Positions 17,001-26,095 of a DNA stretch of 64,000 bases are shown one piece after another. A program made the translations under genes and the position numbers. How positions within the stretch are numbered: the stretch's first letter is position 1; the number at the start of each line of letters is the position of its first letter. The stretch comes from Caballeronia sp. NK8 (GTDB taxonomy: Bacteria > Pseudomonadota > Gammaproteobacteria > Burkholderiales > Burkholderiaceae). The DNA is taken from NCBI RefSeq assembly GCF_018408855.1, contig NZ_AP024325.1, positions 1,240,001 to 1,304,000 on the forward strand. Reading direction: 5' to 3'. The notes under the pieces were generated by a model. It had not been told where the DNA came from, did no database searches, and was given only the letters and a program-made list of their open reading frames with translations.

Positions 17001-18233
17001 GAGCACGCCCGGCGTGCCGCCCGCAAGCAGTTCGATATGACTCAGCCGGGCGAAGGTCCCGGCGTAGTGGAGCCGCAGCCAATGGCCGGCTTGATCCTTG
17101 ATGTCGTGCAGCGCGCCGTATTCATCCCAGTTGAGGAAGACCTGCTGTCCTTGCGGGCCTTCGATCAACGTGAGTCGGGCCAGATCGTGCCTATCGAACT
17201 CGCCGAACACGAAGTAATGCCCAGTGAGCGTATGCACGATGTATCGCCCGTCATGCGCACGTGACAGATAGATCTGTTCTTCCGCGTCATACAACTGGTG
17301 CCCCGGCTCCATCGACGGAAAGCGAATCGGCCGGCCTTGCGGTCCGCGATACACGAGTTCGCCTTCCGAACGCTGCAGGCTCATCTCCCAGTCGAGCCGC
17401 CAGCCGGGGCCTAGCAGGCCCGCGTCGCTGAGCGTGCTCGAGTAGAAGCGTGAGCAGCCGATGGGCAGCCGCCCGGGCAACACAAAATCCGACTCAGGAA
17501 GGATCAGCTTGCGGCCCGAGGTCATCTCGACGGGATGTCCCATCAGCCCGCTGAGCGCTGGCCCGATCACATAGCGACTCACGGCCTCGCTGGCCAGCAC
17601 GCCAAGGCCATAGCCCGCAGCGAACTTGGTCGCGCAGCGCACGCCGAACTGGGTGCCGGCCTTGGCGGCGGCGCGAGCGGCGCCGGCGAGGCTCCCCGCC
17701 AGCCCCGCGACGACGAACGCCACCTGGACTGCGGTGCGCAACCAGTCGGGAATCTCCGGATCGATCTTCAGATACTGCGTGCGTCCGCCACCGATGTACA
17801 CATTGTCCGATCCACCGTCGATGGTCGCGTCGCACTCGGTGCGATCGTCCCGACGCGCAGCGGCCTTATCGTTGATGAACACATTGCTCGATCCTTCGGC
17901 GATGCGTTTGACGGGAGGATGCTTGTCGCAGGCCACCGGGCTCAACTCGACTCGCGCCGCCTCTCGGTCGTTCACGAAGACGTTCGACGAACCCGCCGCG
18001 ATCATGCCCGCTTTGGATTTGATGGATCGGCCTATCGATTCCCCCAATGACAACGCGCCTTCGGCGGCCAATCCAGCGGCGAGACCTGCAAGGAGCGCGA
18101 CGCCAAACCCGCACGTAAAGGTCGCAAACGCGACTGCGGCAATCAAGGCGATTCCAATCAGCGCCCCCACCAGAAAACCAGCGAGCGCGCTCGAATGAGC
18201 GATCGGATCATGTATCCGGGCAGCTTCGTACAT
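14064..18233 (-). CDS. RHS effector with N-terminal PAAR-like region and unknown C-terminal toxin
   Basis: This 1389-residue protein starts with two hydrophobic helices (about residues 18-60), then three PAAR-type hairpins ([27 protein letters not shown]). A long YD-repeat barrel follows, then the RHS core with DPIGL and WIDPLGW at the end of the shell (about 1259). The tip (1260-1389) begins [16 protein letters not shown], includes [12 protein letters not shown] and [10 protein letters not shown], and ends AATC. I do not recognise it; the FRG/Ser/Glu pattern is faintly like an ADP-ribosyltransferase. PAAR suggests delivery on a T6SS spike. The usual Eag chaperone and VgrG genes are not adjacent. 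Confidence 0.88.
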   Translation of the reverse strand: MYEAARIHDPIAHSSALAGFLVGALIGIALIAAVAFATFTCGFGVALLAGLAAGLAAEGALSLGESIGRSIKSKAGMIAAGSSNVFVNDREAARVELSPVACDKHPPVKRIAEGSSNVFINDKAAARRDDRTECDATIDGGSDNVYIGGGRTQYLKIDPEIPDWLRTAVQVAFVVAGLAGSLAGAARAAAKAGTQFGVRCATKFAAGYGLGVLASEAVSRYVIGPALSGLMGHPVEMTSGRKLILPESDFVLPGRLPIGCSRFYSSTLSDAGLLGPGWRLDWEMSLQRSEGELVYRGPQGRPIRFPSMEPGHQLYDAEEQIYLSRAHDGRYIVHTLTGHYFVFGEFDRHDLARLTLIEGPQGQQVFLNWDEYGALHDIKDQAGHWLRLHYAGTFARLSHIELLAGGTPGVLVRYGYDDHGYLNSVTDRAGTVTRRFAYEDGLMVRQRNAEGFECEYRWAHTQDRACVLEHRTSAGEHYRFRYDFERGQSEATDVFGNIARWQFDANQRVIAHTGFDGLSYRFEYDPSGWPSVMHLPGERTVELRYDALGRLVAETDPLGQTTRFEYHASTASVRETMLHDGRKWRTDYDDRNRPVLEIDPLGRRTTLAYGRDGQLSHITDARGGTVSLEHDERGLLSARTDCSGSVTRYTYDADSRLIALTDALNQTTRVRYNASGLPEALTRADLQTERYRWNALGQLIEHMRPAGQTERWTRDGLGRVSTYTDAEGRTIRYERDAHGRPLKLINGNGASYAFDWDAAGRLMREQRVDGTSRSFAYGDDGFLRYVATRAGASERMELHERDALGRLIRRAGEHSQTRYRYDVLGQLTEARRIPTNAGELLDIVADTVRREYDAAGQLLAEHGANGSVCYERDELGNPLSMTLPDAQRIETLYYGSGHAHRISVDGEVIADFERNALHAEIVRSQGALSLQTGYTPLGQVAWQRASKTPIQQHAATEADSALWWRYNYDSRGEMVESIDRQHGRTVYDYDRAGQLLRRSAEGFDEERFTWDAAGNLLNDEGRAANEKIAPLLDNLLREYRGVRYEYDEWGQLIRRNSMALGWDAEGHLLWTDDGVVRARYRYDALGRRIEKRVRAVASDGFSEKRVRFIWDNLRLAQEREDTGSIRTYLYDPVRAYAPLARLDRAYATDQAKVYHYHTDPAGTAREVTDAQGRVAWSGGYAAWGKVRANLAASAQPFSQSLRMPGQYHDDESGLHYNTFRYYDAHAGRFISSDPIGLAGGFNLTQYAKNPLRWIDPLGWADFVPQPLDSGSVFRGIPDKNLYSPSARDLAQFEKTGKMPGFSTFLDGDGVKGLMKGGKPMFSQVAEIDVSKLSSNLMATLDSAKGHVSIHPSDSYLQSRNMTMSEALREWHAQGDAHPLSQEARGAATC

Positions 18234-18584
18234 GGACGCTCCCGCTCAGTTCATATCGCGAGCGCGGAAGAAGGCCGCAATACAGCGCCGCCTTTGACAT
18301 CCCTTGCCTCTTGAGAGCGACAAGGGCATAGCCACACCAAGCCATCTCGCGAAACGCATCCGCTCAGCAAACGACCGAATTGATCGACCCTTGCTACTCC
18401 GCAGTACTCAACGAAAATCATGACATCGCACCTTTAAGACATTCCTTTCCAGCTACCCAGCGAACGGGCCGCCCCACGCTCCTGCCGCGTAGCCGAAGCA
18501 CGCTGCTCCAGTGTCATACGTTTGCTAACATTGACACAGCGGAATAATCCTAACTTTCACTGTCAGCGCCTTGATACGGTGAAT
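18234..18584. other. RHS upstream region, no gene recognised
   Basis: I see no supported gene in this stretch. It is where a PAAR-RHS chaperone (DUF1795/Eag) gene would usually lie, and none is present. The sequence is somewhat AT-richer than the flanks and probably holds the RHS promoter, which I cannot place. Confidence 0.55.
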
Positions 18585-18686
18585 CGCAACGGTCGTACAA
18601 ACACGCTTGCCCTGCATCACGCCGCGCAAATCCAGGTGCTCGATCAGCCGTTCGACAGTGCGACGAGCCACCGCGGCAGCCCCTCG
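18585..18686 (-). mobile_element. IS3-family transposase (OrfB) remnant
   Basis: The minus strand encodes RGAAAVARRTVERLIEHLDL and then RGVMQGKRVCTTV. This corresponds to the conserved stretch near the start of IS3-family (IS407-like) OrfB, where similar elements read ARCTVERLMxxLGLxGVxRGKxxRTT. The similarity ends on both sides and no terminal repeats are visible, so it is a short relic left between the RHS locus and the GGDEF gene. Confidence 0.6.
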
Positions 18687-18802
18687 CTTCATCTTCTGAC
18701 TGAACACGCCCTAAAGTTTCAAAGCGAACGACCGTTATCCGATGTGTGGTCCGGCTTTCCCGCGAGGGTTCAGCCATCTCCGGGCCGCCGCCGGAAGCCA
18801 AC

Positions 18803-19969
18803 ATGAATCATCAAACTGAGGTGTTCACCCTGCCGCGCGGACGCGCGGCCACGTGGTTGCTGCACGCGGGAGCCGATATCCCCCGCGCGATCCGCGTCGC
18901 CCTCGTCGGGAGTCTGTTCGGCACCTTGCCGATCTTCGCGGGCGGGGTGCTCAACACGGTCGCCGTCGCGTGGGTGCTGGATCGTCGGCATCCGTCGCTG
19001 CCTTTCCATATCTGGCTCGCGCTGGAAATGGCCGTGTGTCTTGTGCGGCTGATCGTGCTGGTCGTCGCGCGGCGTCGCGCGCGCGAGCGCAAATCCACGC
19101 TGACCGACACCTACGTGCTACTCGCGCCGCTCTGGGGCGCGACGGTCGGCTATGGCGCGCTCGTCTCGGTGCTCTCCGGCGACTGGATCGCGTCGACGCT
19201 CTCTTTTCTGTCGGCGGCCGCGATGGTCGGCGGAATCTGTTTCCGCAATTTCGGCGCGCCGCGTCTCGTCGCGGTGATGATCTTTCTGTCGCTCGGGCCG
19301 TGTTGCATCGGCGCGGTGCTGGCGGGCGAGCCGACGCTCTGGCTCACGCTGCTGCAAATCCCCTTCTATCTCTTCGCGATGAGCGCCGCCGCGTGGCGTC
19401 TGAACGGCATGCTCGTCTCGACGATGAAAGCCGAACAGGAAAACGACCGCCGCGCGCGCCACGACGAGCTGACGGGCCTGCTCAACCGCGCGGGTCTGTT
19501 TCAGGCGGTGCGTTCGCGCGAGCCGCGACATGCGCGCGACAGCGCCCGCACCGCGCTGCTCTATCTCGATCTCGACGGCTTCAAGGCCGTCAACGACGCG
19601 CACGGCCACGAAGTCGGCGACACTCTGCTCGCGCTCGTCGCGCGGCGGCTGCGTCATCTGTCGGGTGAAGGTTCGCTGGTCGCGCGGCTCGGCGGCGACG
19701 AGTTCGTGATCGTCACGCCGCCGCAGACCGATCCGCTCGTGCTCGCCGATGTGGTCGTGCGCGAACTCGCGAAGCCGTTTCTCACCGATGGCGATGTGCC
19801 GCTGCAGATCGGCGTGAGCATCGGCATCGCGAGGTTCGACCATCATCACGACGAGCTCGACGGCGTGCTGCGCGACGCCGACAACGCGCTCTACGAAGCG
19901 AAGCGCGCGGGCAAGAGCCGCTGGGTGTCGGCAGGCATGCGGGAGTCAATGCTGTTACGCGAAGCCTGA
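18803..19969 (+). CDS. Membrane-bound diguanylate cyclase (GGDEF)
   Basis: This is a 388-residue protein with about six hydrophobic helices (residues 30-195) followed by a single GGDEF domain (about 213-380). It has an intact active site RLGGDEF (297-301 for GGDEF), metal-binding LYLDLDGFK and NDAHGHEVGD. It should make cyclic di-GMP at the inner membrane. The RxxD inhibitory site normally just before the motif is replaced by SGEGS, so product feedback is probably lost. The start at 18803 has GGAAG seven bases upstream; an in-frame upstream ATG at 18746 lacks such a site. No EAL domain is attached. Confidence 0.88.
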   Translation: MNHQTEVFTLPRGRAATWLLHAGADIPRAIRVALVGSLFGTLPIFAGGVLNTVAVAWVLDRRHPSLPFHIWLALEMAVCLVRLIVLVVARRRARERKSTLTDTYVLLAPLWGATVGYGALVSVLSGDWIASTLSFLSAAAMVGGICFRNFGAPRLVAVMIFLSLGPCCIGAVLAGEPTLWLTLLQIPFYLFAMSAAAWRLNGMLVSTMKAEQENDRRARHDELTGLLNRAGLFQAVRSREPRHARDSARTALLYLDLDGFKAVNDAHGHEVGDTLLALVARRLRHLSGEGSLVARLGGDEFVIVTPPQTDPLVLADVVVRELAKPFLTDGDVPLQIGVSIGIARFDHHHDELDGVLRDADNALYEAKRAGKSRWVSAGMRESMLLREA

Positions 19970-19976
19970 GCGCATT

Positions 19977-21062
19977 TCACCGCTTCTCTACCTCCAGCGT
20001 CTTCGCATATCCCGTCAGTTCGAGATACCCGCGCCCCGGCTTGCCGTCCCCTTCCAGCGTTACCGCCCCTTCCCAGTACAGCGCGCCGGTCGAATCGCGC
20101 GAGTCGAGTTCCTGATCGTCGATGAGCGGATTCAGCCGCCAGCGCATTTCGCCGACGCGCACGTTCATCGCGACCGGATAGAGCGTGTTCGTGCGCGGCG
20201 AGCGCCATTGCCGCTGCGGCGTGAACTCGACATCGCCGGGGCCGAATTGCCGCATGCGGCCATCGGGCTCGCGCAGCGCGGCGTGCGCCCACACGGCGCG
20301 GCCGTCGCGGGCGCGGACCTTGAAGGCCATCAGCGCGGAGCCGTCGTCGAGATTCGCGCCGAGCCAGTCCCAGCCCGCCGCATCGGACGAGAGCAGCGTG
20401 CTCGACCATTCGTGATCGAGCCACGCGCGGCCCGTCACCGCGACGCTCGCATTCGCCTTGCCCGCCGCCGATGGCCGCGTCACGCTGCCCGTCACCTTCA
20501 GTTGCGGTTCGCTGTAGTAGTAGCTCGCCTGTTCCGGCGACCGACCCTTGCGCGAATAGCCTTGCTCGCCCTGGATCATCGGCGGCTGCGTCGGCGTGAA
20601 GGTCAGATGGAGCGCGAAGCCGGCCGCATCGGCGAGCACCGTGTAGCTGCCGTCCGCCGCGCGCGTCATGCGCCACGCGTCGAGCTTGACGTCGGTGTTG
20701 CCGTCTCTCGCGTACGCGAGGCCGAAACCCTGCCGCGCGACGTTCTGATCGTGCACGAGCCGTCCATACGCCGGGTCCGACAACGCCGCGTGCGCGATGA
20801 TCAGTTGCGACGGATCGAACGCGCTCGCGCCCGGCTTCTGGCCGGTATTCGAGCGAAAGAACGTGATCTGGAAACCGAGCGGCTGATGATCGGGCGTGTC
20901 GAGCCAACCGGTCGCGTACCACCATTCCGTGCGATACGGCGGATGCGCGCCGCTGTCCTTCGGCCATTCGATCGCGTGGCCCGGCACGACGGGCGCGAAC
21001 CTGGGTTCATCAGCGAATGCGCTCGCCGAAATCAGCCATGCCAGAAGAAGCCACAGGCGCAT
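19977..21062 (-). CDS. AttH/CrtC-like lipocalin-fold hydrolase, periplasmic
   Basis: This is a 361-residue protein with a Sec signal peptide (MRLWLLLAWLISASAFA, cleavage before DEP). The family hallmarks are EWPKDSGAHPPYRTEWWYATGWL near the start, LIIAHAALSD, and GRAWLDHEWSS in the middle. Members include AttH and carotenoid 1,2-hydratase; their natural substrate in operons of this type is not established. It follows a FtsX-like permease (TGATG overlap) and an ATPase, the AttEFGH arrangement. It ends 7 bases from the convergent GGDEF gene. Confidence 0.8.
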   Translation of the reverse strand: MRLWLLLAWLISASAFADEPRFAPVVPGHAIEWPKDSGAHPPYRTEWWYATGWLDTPDHQPLGFQITFFRSNTGQKPGASAFDPSQLIIAHAALSDPAYGRLVHDQNVARQGFGLAYARDGNTDVKLDAWRMTRAADGSYTVLADAAGFALHLTFTPTQPPMIQGEQGYSRKGRSPEQASYYYSEPQLKVTGSVTRPSAAGKANASVAVTGRAWLDHEWSSTLLSSDAAGWDWLGANLDDGSALMAFKVRARDGRAVWAHAALREPDGRMRQFGPGDVEFTPQRQWRSPRTNTLYPVAMNVRVGEMRWRLNPLIDDQELDSRDSTGALYWEGAVTLEGDGKPGRGYLELTGYAKTLEVEKR

Positions 21063-23605
21063 CACCAGTCCTCCCGCACGGCGCGCACCGCATCGACGGA
21101 CACGGCGCGCCGTCCCGACAACACCGCCGTCGCGCAGGACGACAGCAGCATCACGCATGCGATGACCGCGATCATCGTCCACGGCACATGCAGCGACATG
21201 CTCCAGTGAAACGACTGCGGATTCACGACGAACACGAGAATCAGGCTGATCGCGAAGCCGAGCACGCAGCCCATCGCGATGCCGAGCAGCGTGAGCCATC
21301 CCGCTTCGGACGCGAGCAGCGCGAGGATTTGCGCGCGCGTCACGCCGACGTGCCGCAGCATGCCGAATTCGCGTGAGCGCGCGAGCGTCTGCATCGAAAA
21401 CGTCGCGCCCACGCCGAACAGACCGATCACGATCGCGACCGCCTCCAGCAGATACGTCACGGCGAAACTGCGATCGAAGATGGTCAGCGTGCGCGCGCGA
21501 ATCTCGCCGGGCTCGGAAAATTCGAGCGTGTCGCCGAACGGCAGTTGTTTGATGGCCTCGATGACGTGCGCCGCGCTCGAACCCGCGCGCAAGGTGATGG
21601 CGATATCAGTGGCGGTCGTGTCGCCGGTGAGTCGCCGGTAGTCGGCCAGACGCATCTGCAACGCGCCCGTCTGCCGCACGTAATCGCGCCAGATGCCCGC
21701 GACGACGAAGCGCTCGCCCGCCCCGCCGACAGGCAAACTCACGCGCTCGCCCACGCGATAGCCGTACAGATCGGCCATCGCTTCCGAGGCCCACACGGGC
21801 GTTTCGCCTGCGCGCCAGGCGCTGGGCGGCAACACTTCGCCGGTCATTTGCAGGGTCGCGCCGGGATCGGCCGCATCGAGTTCGCGGGCGATCAGGGCGA
21901 CGGGCGGCTTCGCGGCATCGAGCGTCAGTTTCGAGGCGCGCGTGAACGCCGCATGCGCGACCCCGTTCGCCGTCGTGATACGCATTTGCTGATCGGGCCG
22001 CAAGCCGCCGGTGTCGCCGCTCGACGCCATCCGCACATACAGATCCGCCGACAGCAGATGCGCGAGCCAATCCTCCACCGACACGCGAAAGCTCGTCACC
22101 ATGATCGCCATTGCGACGATCAGCGTGAAGCTCGACAGCACGCCGCCCATCGCGATCGATGCCTGGCCCGGCGCATTCGCGAGACGCGCGAGCGCGAGCG
22201 TCGCGACGGCGCTGCGCGGTTTCATCGCGCGTCGGAACACGATCGCGGTGAGCCGCGGCATCAGCGCGATGCCGCCGACCAGCAGCAAGGCGACAGCCAT
22301 ATATCCGCCGACGGGCGCATCGAAAACGGGCGGCGCCTGCGAGAGCGCCGCGCCTGCCGCGAGGCACGCGAGCGCGGGCCACGGCGTGCCGAGCGGCGCG
22401 AGCGCGGCTTCCTCGCTGCCGGCCTTGAGCGCGGGCGCGGGCCGGGCGCGCGCCGCTTCGAGCGCCGGCACGAGCGTGCCCGCGAGCGCCACGCCGATGC
22501 CGAGCGCGAGAAAGATCGCGCTGGCGACCGGCTCGAACGCGACGCGCGGCTCGACGCCCGGAAAATAGCCGCCGCCAAGATCGCTGCCGAAGAAACGCAG
22601 CGCGAGCGCCGCGACCGTGAAGCCGAGCGCGATGCCGAGCACGCCGCCGACGACGCCGAGCAGCGCGCCTTCGAGCATGATCTGCCGCACGAGCGACGCG
22701 CGCGTCATGCCGAGCACGCGCAGCATCGCGAATTGCGCGCGGCGGCGCACCACGCCTGCGGCCTGCGTCGAGAACACGAGAAACGCGCCGGTGAACAGCG
22801 CGACGAGCGCGAGCACGTTCATGTTGATGCGATACGCGCGCGAGAGCCGATCGGTACGGCTCTCGACGTCGCGCGTTTCGGTCACGACGAGCCGAGCGCC
22901 GAGTTCGCGTTGCAGCGTCTGGCGGAACGCATCGCGATCGACGCCGCGCGCGAGTTGCAGATCGATCCGCGAGAGCTTGCCCGTCATCGAGAAATGTGTC
23001 TGCACGGCGGCGATGTCCATCACCGCTATGCGCTGCCCTGGCCGCGTGCGCGCGATGCCGCCCGCGACGCGCAGTCTCACCGGCGACGTGCCGCTCTGCA
23101 ATTGCACCTGGCCGCCGTCGCGCGCGTCGAGCCAGGTCTGCGCGGCGGGCGAAAGAAAGACGGCGTCATCGGCGAGCGCATCGAGCGATGCGTCCGGCGC
23201 GGGCACGCCGGTCAGATCCGGCGCGATGCGCTTCGCGCGAAACACGTCGATGCCGAGCACCTTGAGCGGCGCGTTCCTGCCGGGCACGGCGGCATCGACT
23301 TCGAGCACCGGACTCGCGACCGCGACGCCGTCGTGCGTCGCGAGACGCGGATACAGGTTCTCGTCGATGAAAGGCTGCGCGCCGCGCACCTGCAAGTCCG
23401 CCTGTCCCGACAGACTGCGCGCGGCGGCGGAAAACTCGTTGAAGGCCGCGCCGTTGATGAGCTGCACCGCATAGCCGAGGCCGACGCCAAGCGCGATCGT
23501 CAGCATGGCGACGAGCGCGCGGCCCCGATGACTGCGCCATTGCGCGCCGAGCAGCCAGCGCGTGAGCGTGTCGGACGTGCGGCGCGGCGCGGCGATATCG
23601 CTCAT
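21062..23605 (-). CDS. FtsX-like ABC permease (AttF/AttG-type, fused)
   Basis: At 847 residues this is a duplicated FtsX/MacB-type permease. Hydrophobic helices lie near the N-terminus (about 28-48), then a large periplasmic region, a four-helix cluster (about 260-480) and a final three-helix FtsX domain at about 715-830. The landmarks ARRRAQFAMLRVLGMTRASLVRQIMLEG-type and ARSREFGMLRHVGVTRAQIL segments are the coupling helices for the ATPase. Such transporters move lipids or lipoproteins or transmit force rather than import solutes. It overlaps the ATPase stop as ATGA. Confidence 0.85.
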   Translation of the reverse strand: MSDIAAPRRTSDTLTRWLLGAQWRSHRGRALVAMLTIALGVGLGYAVQLINGAAFNEFSAAARSLSGQADLQVRGAQPFIDENLYPRLATHDGVAVASPVLEVDAAVPGRNAPLKVLGIDVFRAKRIAPDLTGVPAPDASLDALADDAVFLSPAAQTWLDARDGGQVQLQSGTSPVRLRVAGGIARTRPGQRIAVMDIAAVQTHFSMTGKLSRIDLQLARGVDRDAFRQTLQRELGARLVVTETRDVESRTDRLSRAYRINMNVLALVALFTGAFLVFSTQAAGVVRRRAQFAMLRVLGMTRASLVRQIMLEGALLGVVGGVLGIALGFTVAALALRFFGSDLGGGYFPGVEPRVAFEPVASAIFLALGIGVALAGTLVPALEAARARPAPALKAGSEEAALAPLGTPWPALACLAAGAALSQAPPVFDAPVGGYMAVALLLVGGIALMPRLTAIVFRRAMKPRSAVATLALARLANAPGQASIAMGGVLSSFTLIVAMAIMVTSFRVSVEDWLAHLLSADLYVRMASSGDTGGLRPDQQMRITTANGVAHAAFTRASKLTLDAAKPPVALIARELDAADPGATLQMTGEVLPPSAWRAGETPVWASEAMADLYGYRVGERVSLPVGGAGERFVVAGIWRDYVRQTGALQMRLADYRRLTGDTTATDIAITLRAGSSAAHVIEAIKQLPFGDTLEFSEPGEIRARTLTIFDRSFAVTYLLEAVAIVIGLFGVGATFSMQTLARSREFGMLRHVGVTRAQILALLASEAGWLTLLGIAMGCVLGFAISLILVFVVNPQSFHWSMSLHVPWTMIAVIACVMLLSSCATAVLSGRRAVSVDAVRAVREDW

Positions 23606-24291
23606 CGCGCCAGCGTCGCGGCGTGCAGCGCGCCGTCGCTCAGGATCACCACGCGATCGGCGAACGCGGCGGCGGCTTCCGAATGCGTCACCATGACCGT
23701 CGCGGCTTGCGTCGCCTTCGTTTCGGCGCGCAGCAGTTCGAGCACTTCGTGCGCGGTTTGCGGATCTAGATTGCCGGTGGGTTCATCGGCGAGCAGCAGC
23801 CGCGGCCGATGCACGAGCGCGCGGGCAATCGCGACGCGTTGCAGTTCGCCGCCGGAGAGCTGGCGCGGCATGTCGCCGTCGCGTCCGTCGAGGCCGACGG
23901 CGGCGAGCATCGCGCGCGCGGGCGCGGGCGGCATGCCGTTGAGCAGCAACGGGACCGCGACGTTCTGATAGAGCGTCAGATGCGGCAGCACGTGAAAGGC
24001 CTGGAACACGAAGCCGAGCTTTTGACGGCGCAGGCGTGTTGCGGCGTCGTCGGAGAGGGTGGAGATCGATGCGCCGTCGATCAGCACGTCGCCGCTGTCG
24101 GCCGTGTCGAGACCCGCGATCAGGTTGAGCAGCGTCGATTTGCCGACGCCCGAATCGCCCATGATCGCGACAAACTCGCCGGCGCCCAGCGCGAAGTCGA
24201 GCGCGTCGAGGACGATGCGGCCGCCGGGGTAGGTCTTCGTGAGGCGGCGGCATTCGAGGGCGGGAGCAATGGCGGAGTCGGCGGGTCGCAT
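23602..24291 (-). CDS. ABC transporter ATPase (LolD/MacB-type, AttE-like)
   Basis: This is a 229-residue ATPase of the MacB/LolD group. It has Walker A GDSGVGKST (residues 45-53), Q-loop FVFQAFHVLPHLT, signature LSGGELQR, Walker B LLLADEPTGNLDP (typical of this group) and switch VTHSEAAA. It pairs with the downstream FtsX-like permease. No promoter feature could be singled out in the 130 bases to the divergent GntR gene. Confidence 0.88.
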   Translation of the reverse strand: MRPADSAIAPALECRRLTKTYPGGRIVLDALDFALGAGEFVAIMGDSGVGKSTLLNLIAGLDTADSGDVLIDGASISTLSDDAATRLRRQKLGFVFQAFHVLPHLTLYQNVAVPLLLNGMPPAPARAMLAAVGLDGRDGDMPRQLSGGELQRVAIARALVHRPRLLLADEPTGNLDPQTAHEVLELLRAETKATQAATVMVTHSEAAAAFADRVVILSDGALHAATLAR

Positions 24292-24420
24292 GGGGATTGG
24301 GTTGTTGCAAGCATGCTGATTGTGACTGAATGTTCAGGGGTTCGCCGGATCGCACTTCGCCACCCCTCGGGGTTATCCCTTAGCCGGATAGGATTGACTA
24401 ACATCGCCATCGAAATCAAA

Positions 24421-24432
24421 CTGTGATCACAG
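24421..24432. promoter_or_regulatory. 12-bp perfect palindrome upstream of the GntR gene
   Basis: CTGTGATCACAG is fully self-complementary and ends 26 bases before the preferred GntR-gene start, in the divergent interval with the ABC operon. A partly overlapping series of ATCA units (GATCACAGATCAAAGATCA) follows. It is a plausible autoregulatory operator; binding is not shown. Confidence 0.45.
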
Positions 24433-24458
24433 ATCAAAGATCAGCAAGGAAGACATTC

Positions 24459-25178
24459 GTGGCACCCCGCTCCGCATCGCAACCCATTCCGCAACTCGAA
24501 GTCATCGCCACGGAGACGATGGCCACGAAGGTCTATCAGCAACTCCGCGAAGCGATCATGAGCGGCAGTTTCGCCGCTGGTCAGCCGCTGAGCCTGCGCG
24601 GCGTCGCCGAAGCGGTCGGCCTGTCGACGATGCCCGTGCGCGCCGCGCTCACACGCCTGCGCGCAGAAGGCGCGCTCGTCGACGGTCCGTCGCGCGGCCT
24701 CATGGTGCCGCCGATGACGCCTGATCTGCTCGAAGAACTGCGCGACGTGCGCGTCGCACTGGAAGGCTGCGTCGCGGAACGCGCGGCGGCGCGCATGACG
24801 AACGACGACGTCGCCGCCGTGCAGCGCATCTTCGACGAAATGGACGCGCACGTCGAAGCCGACGATGCGCGCGCCTATCTGCGCTGCAACTTCGCTTTCC
24901 ACACGAGCATTTACCGGCACGGCGCAAGCGACATGACGCTCGCGACGATCCAGAACATGTGGATGCGTATCGGTCCGTTCCTGAACATGGTCGCGCCCGA
25001 CGTGGAGCACATGCGCGTGTCGATGGACGCGCATCGCCAGATCATCGAGGCGCTGTGGAAGCGCGATGGCGCGGCGGTCGCGCGCGGCATCGCAAAGGAC
25101 ATCCGCGACGCCGCGCGCGATCTCGAAGCGCGTCTGCGCTCGCAGGAAAGCCGCTCGCGGCGGCACGCGCAAGGCTGA
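24459..25178 (+). CDS. GntR-family regulator, FCD/FadR subfamily
   Basis: This is a 239-residue regulator with an N-terminal winged helix (VYQQLREAIMSGSFAAGQPL through AALTRLRAEGALV) and a C-terminal FCD domain (ELRDVRVALEG, with metal-ligand-like NFAFHTSIYR and MDAHRQIIEAL). The start GTG at 24459 is preferred: AGGAAG lies 6 bases upstream, whereas the earlier in-frame GTG at 24423 has no ribosome site and lies in a palindrome. It probably senses the substrate of, and controls, the SDR-BKACE-MFS genes downstream. Confidence 0.85.
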   Translation: MAPRSASQPIPQLEVIATETMATKVYQQLREAIMSGSFAAGQPLSLRGVAEAVGLSTMPVRAALTRLRAEGALVDGPSRGLMVPPMTPDLLEELRDVRVALEGCVAERAAARMTNDDVAAVQRIFDEMDAHVEADDARAYLRCNFAFHTSIYRHGASDMTLATIQNMWMRIGPFLNMVAPDVEHMRVSMDAHRQIIEALWKRDGAAVARGIAKDIRDAARDLEARLRSQESRSRRHAQG

Positions 25179-25286
25179 AGCGTAAAAGCGCATCACCCGT
25201 GCCTTGCACACGATTATCAGCATGCCTAATCGCTTGAGCGAGGACGACGCACGTCCCCGCAAAACATAACCACAAGGAGTCAGACG

Positions 25287-26078
25287 ATGGATTTCATGAA
25301 ACTGCTCACGCCGCGCGCCGGCCTGCGCGTGCTGGTCACGGGCGGCGCATCGGGCATCGGCCTTGCCATCGCGAAAGCGTTTGTGTCGACGGGCGCACGC
25401 GTGCATGTCTGCGATATCGATCCGAAAGCCATCGACGCGGTATCGACGGTTTCGCCGGCGATCACCGGCACGCGCGCCGACGTCGCGAACAAGGACGACG
25501 TGAAGCGCGTGTTCGAAGACGTCCGGCGCGAACTCGGCGGTCTCGATGTGCTGATCAACAACGCGGGCATCGCGGGTCCGACGGGCGGTATCGACGCGAT
25601 CGATTCCGACGACTGGGAAAAGACCATCGACGTCAATCTGAACAGCCAGTACTACTTCTCGCGCGAGGCCGTGCCTCTGCTGCGCGACGCCCCCGATGGC
25701 GGCGTGATCGTGTTCATGTCGTCGGTGGCGGGACGTCTCGGCTACGGTTTTCGCACGCCCTATTCCGCGACGAAGTGGGCCGTCGTCGGGCTCGCGAAGA
25801 GTCTCGCGATCGAGCTCGGCCCCGACAACATCCGCGTGAATGCGGTGCAGCCGGGCATCGTCAAGGGACCGCGCATGGAAGGCGTGATCGCCGCGCGCGC
25901 GAAGCAGCTCGGCGTCGGCTACGAAGAAATGGAAAAGCAGTATCTCGCGAAGATTTCGCTGCGCCGCATGGTGACGCAAGAGGAAGTCGCAGCAAGCGTG
26001 CTGTATCTCAGCTCGCCCGCCGGCAGCGCGATTTCTGGCCAGGCGCTCTCCGTCTGCGGCAACGTCGAAACGCTCTGA
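25287..26078 (+). CDS. SDR-family NAD(P)-dependent dehydrogenase
   Basis: This is a 263-residue classical short-chain dehydrogenase. It has cofactor loop TGGASGIG, NNAG (INNAGIAG), catalytic Ser in MSSVAGR and YSATK. Asp after the second strand (VCDIDP) favours NAD. It starts after AAGGAG. The next gene encodes a beta-keto acid cleavage enzyme, so this enzyme most likely oxidises a beta-hydroxy acid to the beta-keto acid used there. The substrate is not evident. Confidence 0.85.
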   Translation: MDFMKLLTPRAGLRVLVTGGASGIGLAIAKAFVSTGARVHVCDIDPKAIDAVSTVSPAITGTRADVANKDDVKRVFEDVRRELGGLDVLINNAGIAGPTGGIDAIDSDDWEKTIDVNLNSQYYFSREAVPLLRDAPDGGVIVFMSSVAGRLGYGFRTPYSATKWAVVGLAKSLAIELGPDNIRVNAVQPGIVKGPRMEGVIAARAKQLGVGYEEMEKQYLAKISLRRMVTQEEVAASVLYLSSPAGSAISGQALSVCGNVETL

Positions 26079-26095
26079 AGAACATCGAGGAACAT

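Noticed and set aside
9345..18233. The repeated RHS blocks as a transposon or integron array
   Set aside because: No terminal inverted repeats, recombinase gene or attC-like sites. The repeats are copies of one RHS gene, so homologous recombination is enough.
21545..23968. An 807-codon plus-strand frame opposite the FtsX-like permease
   Set aside because: Composition is that of a GC-rich antisense shadow. No domain motif, and the minus-strand permease is certain.
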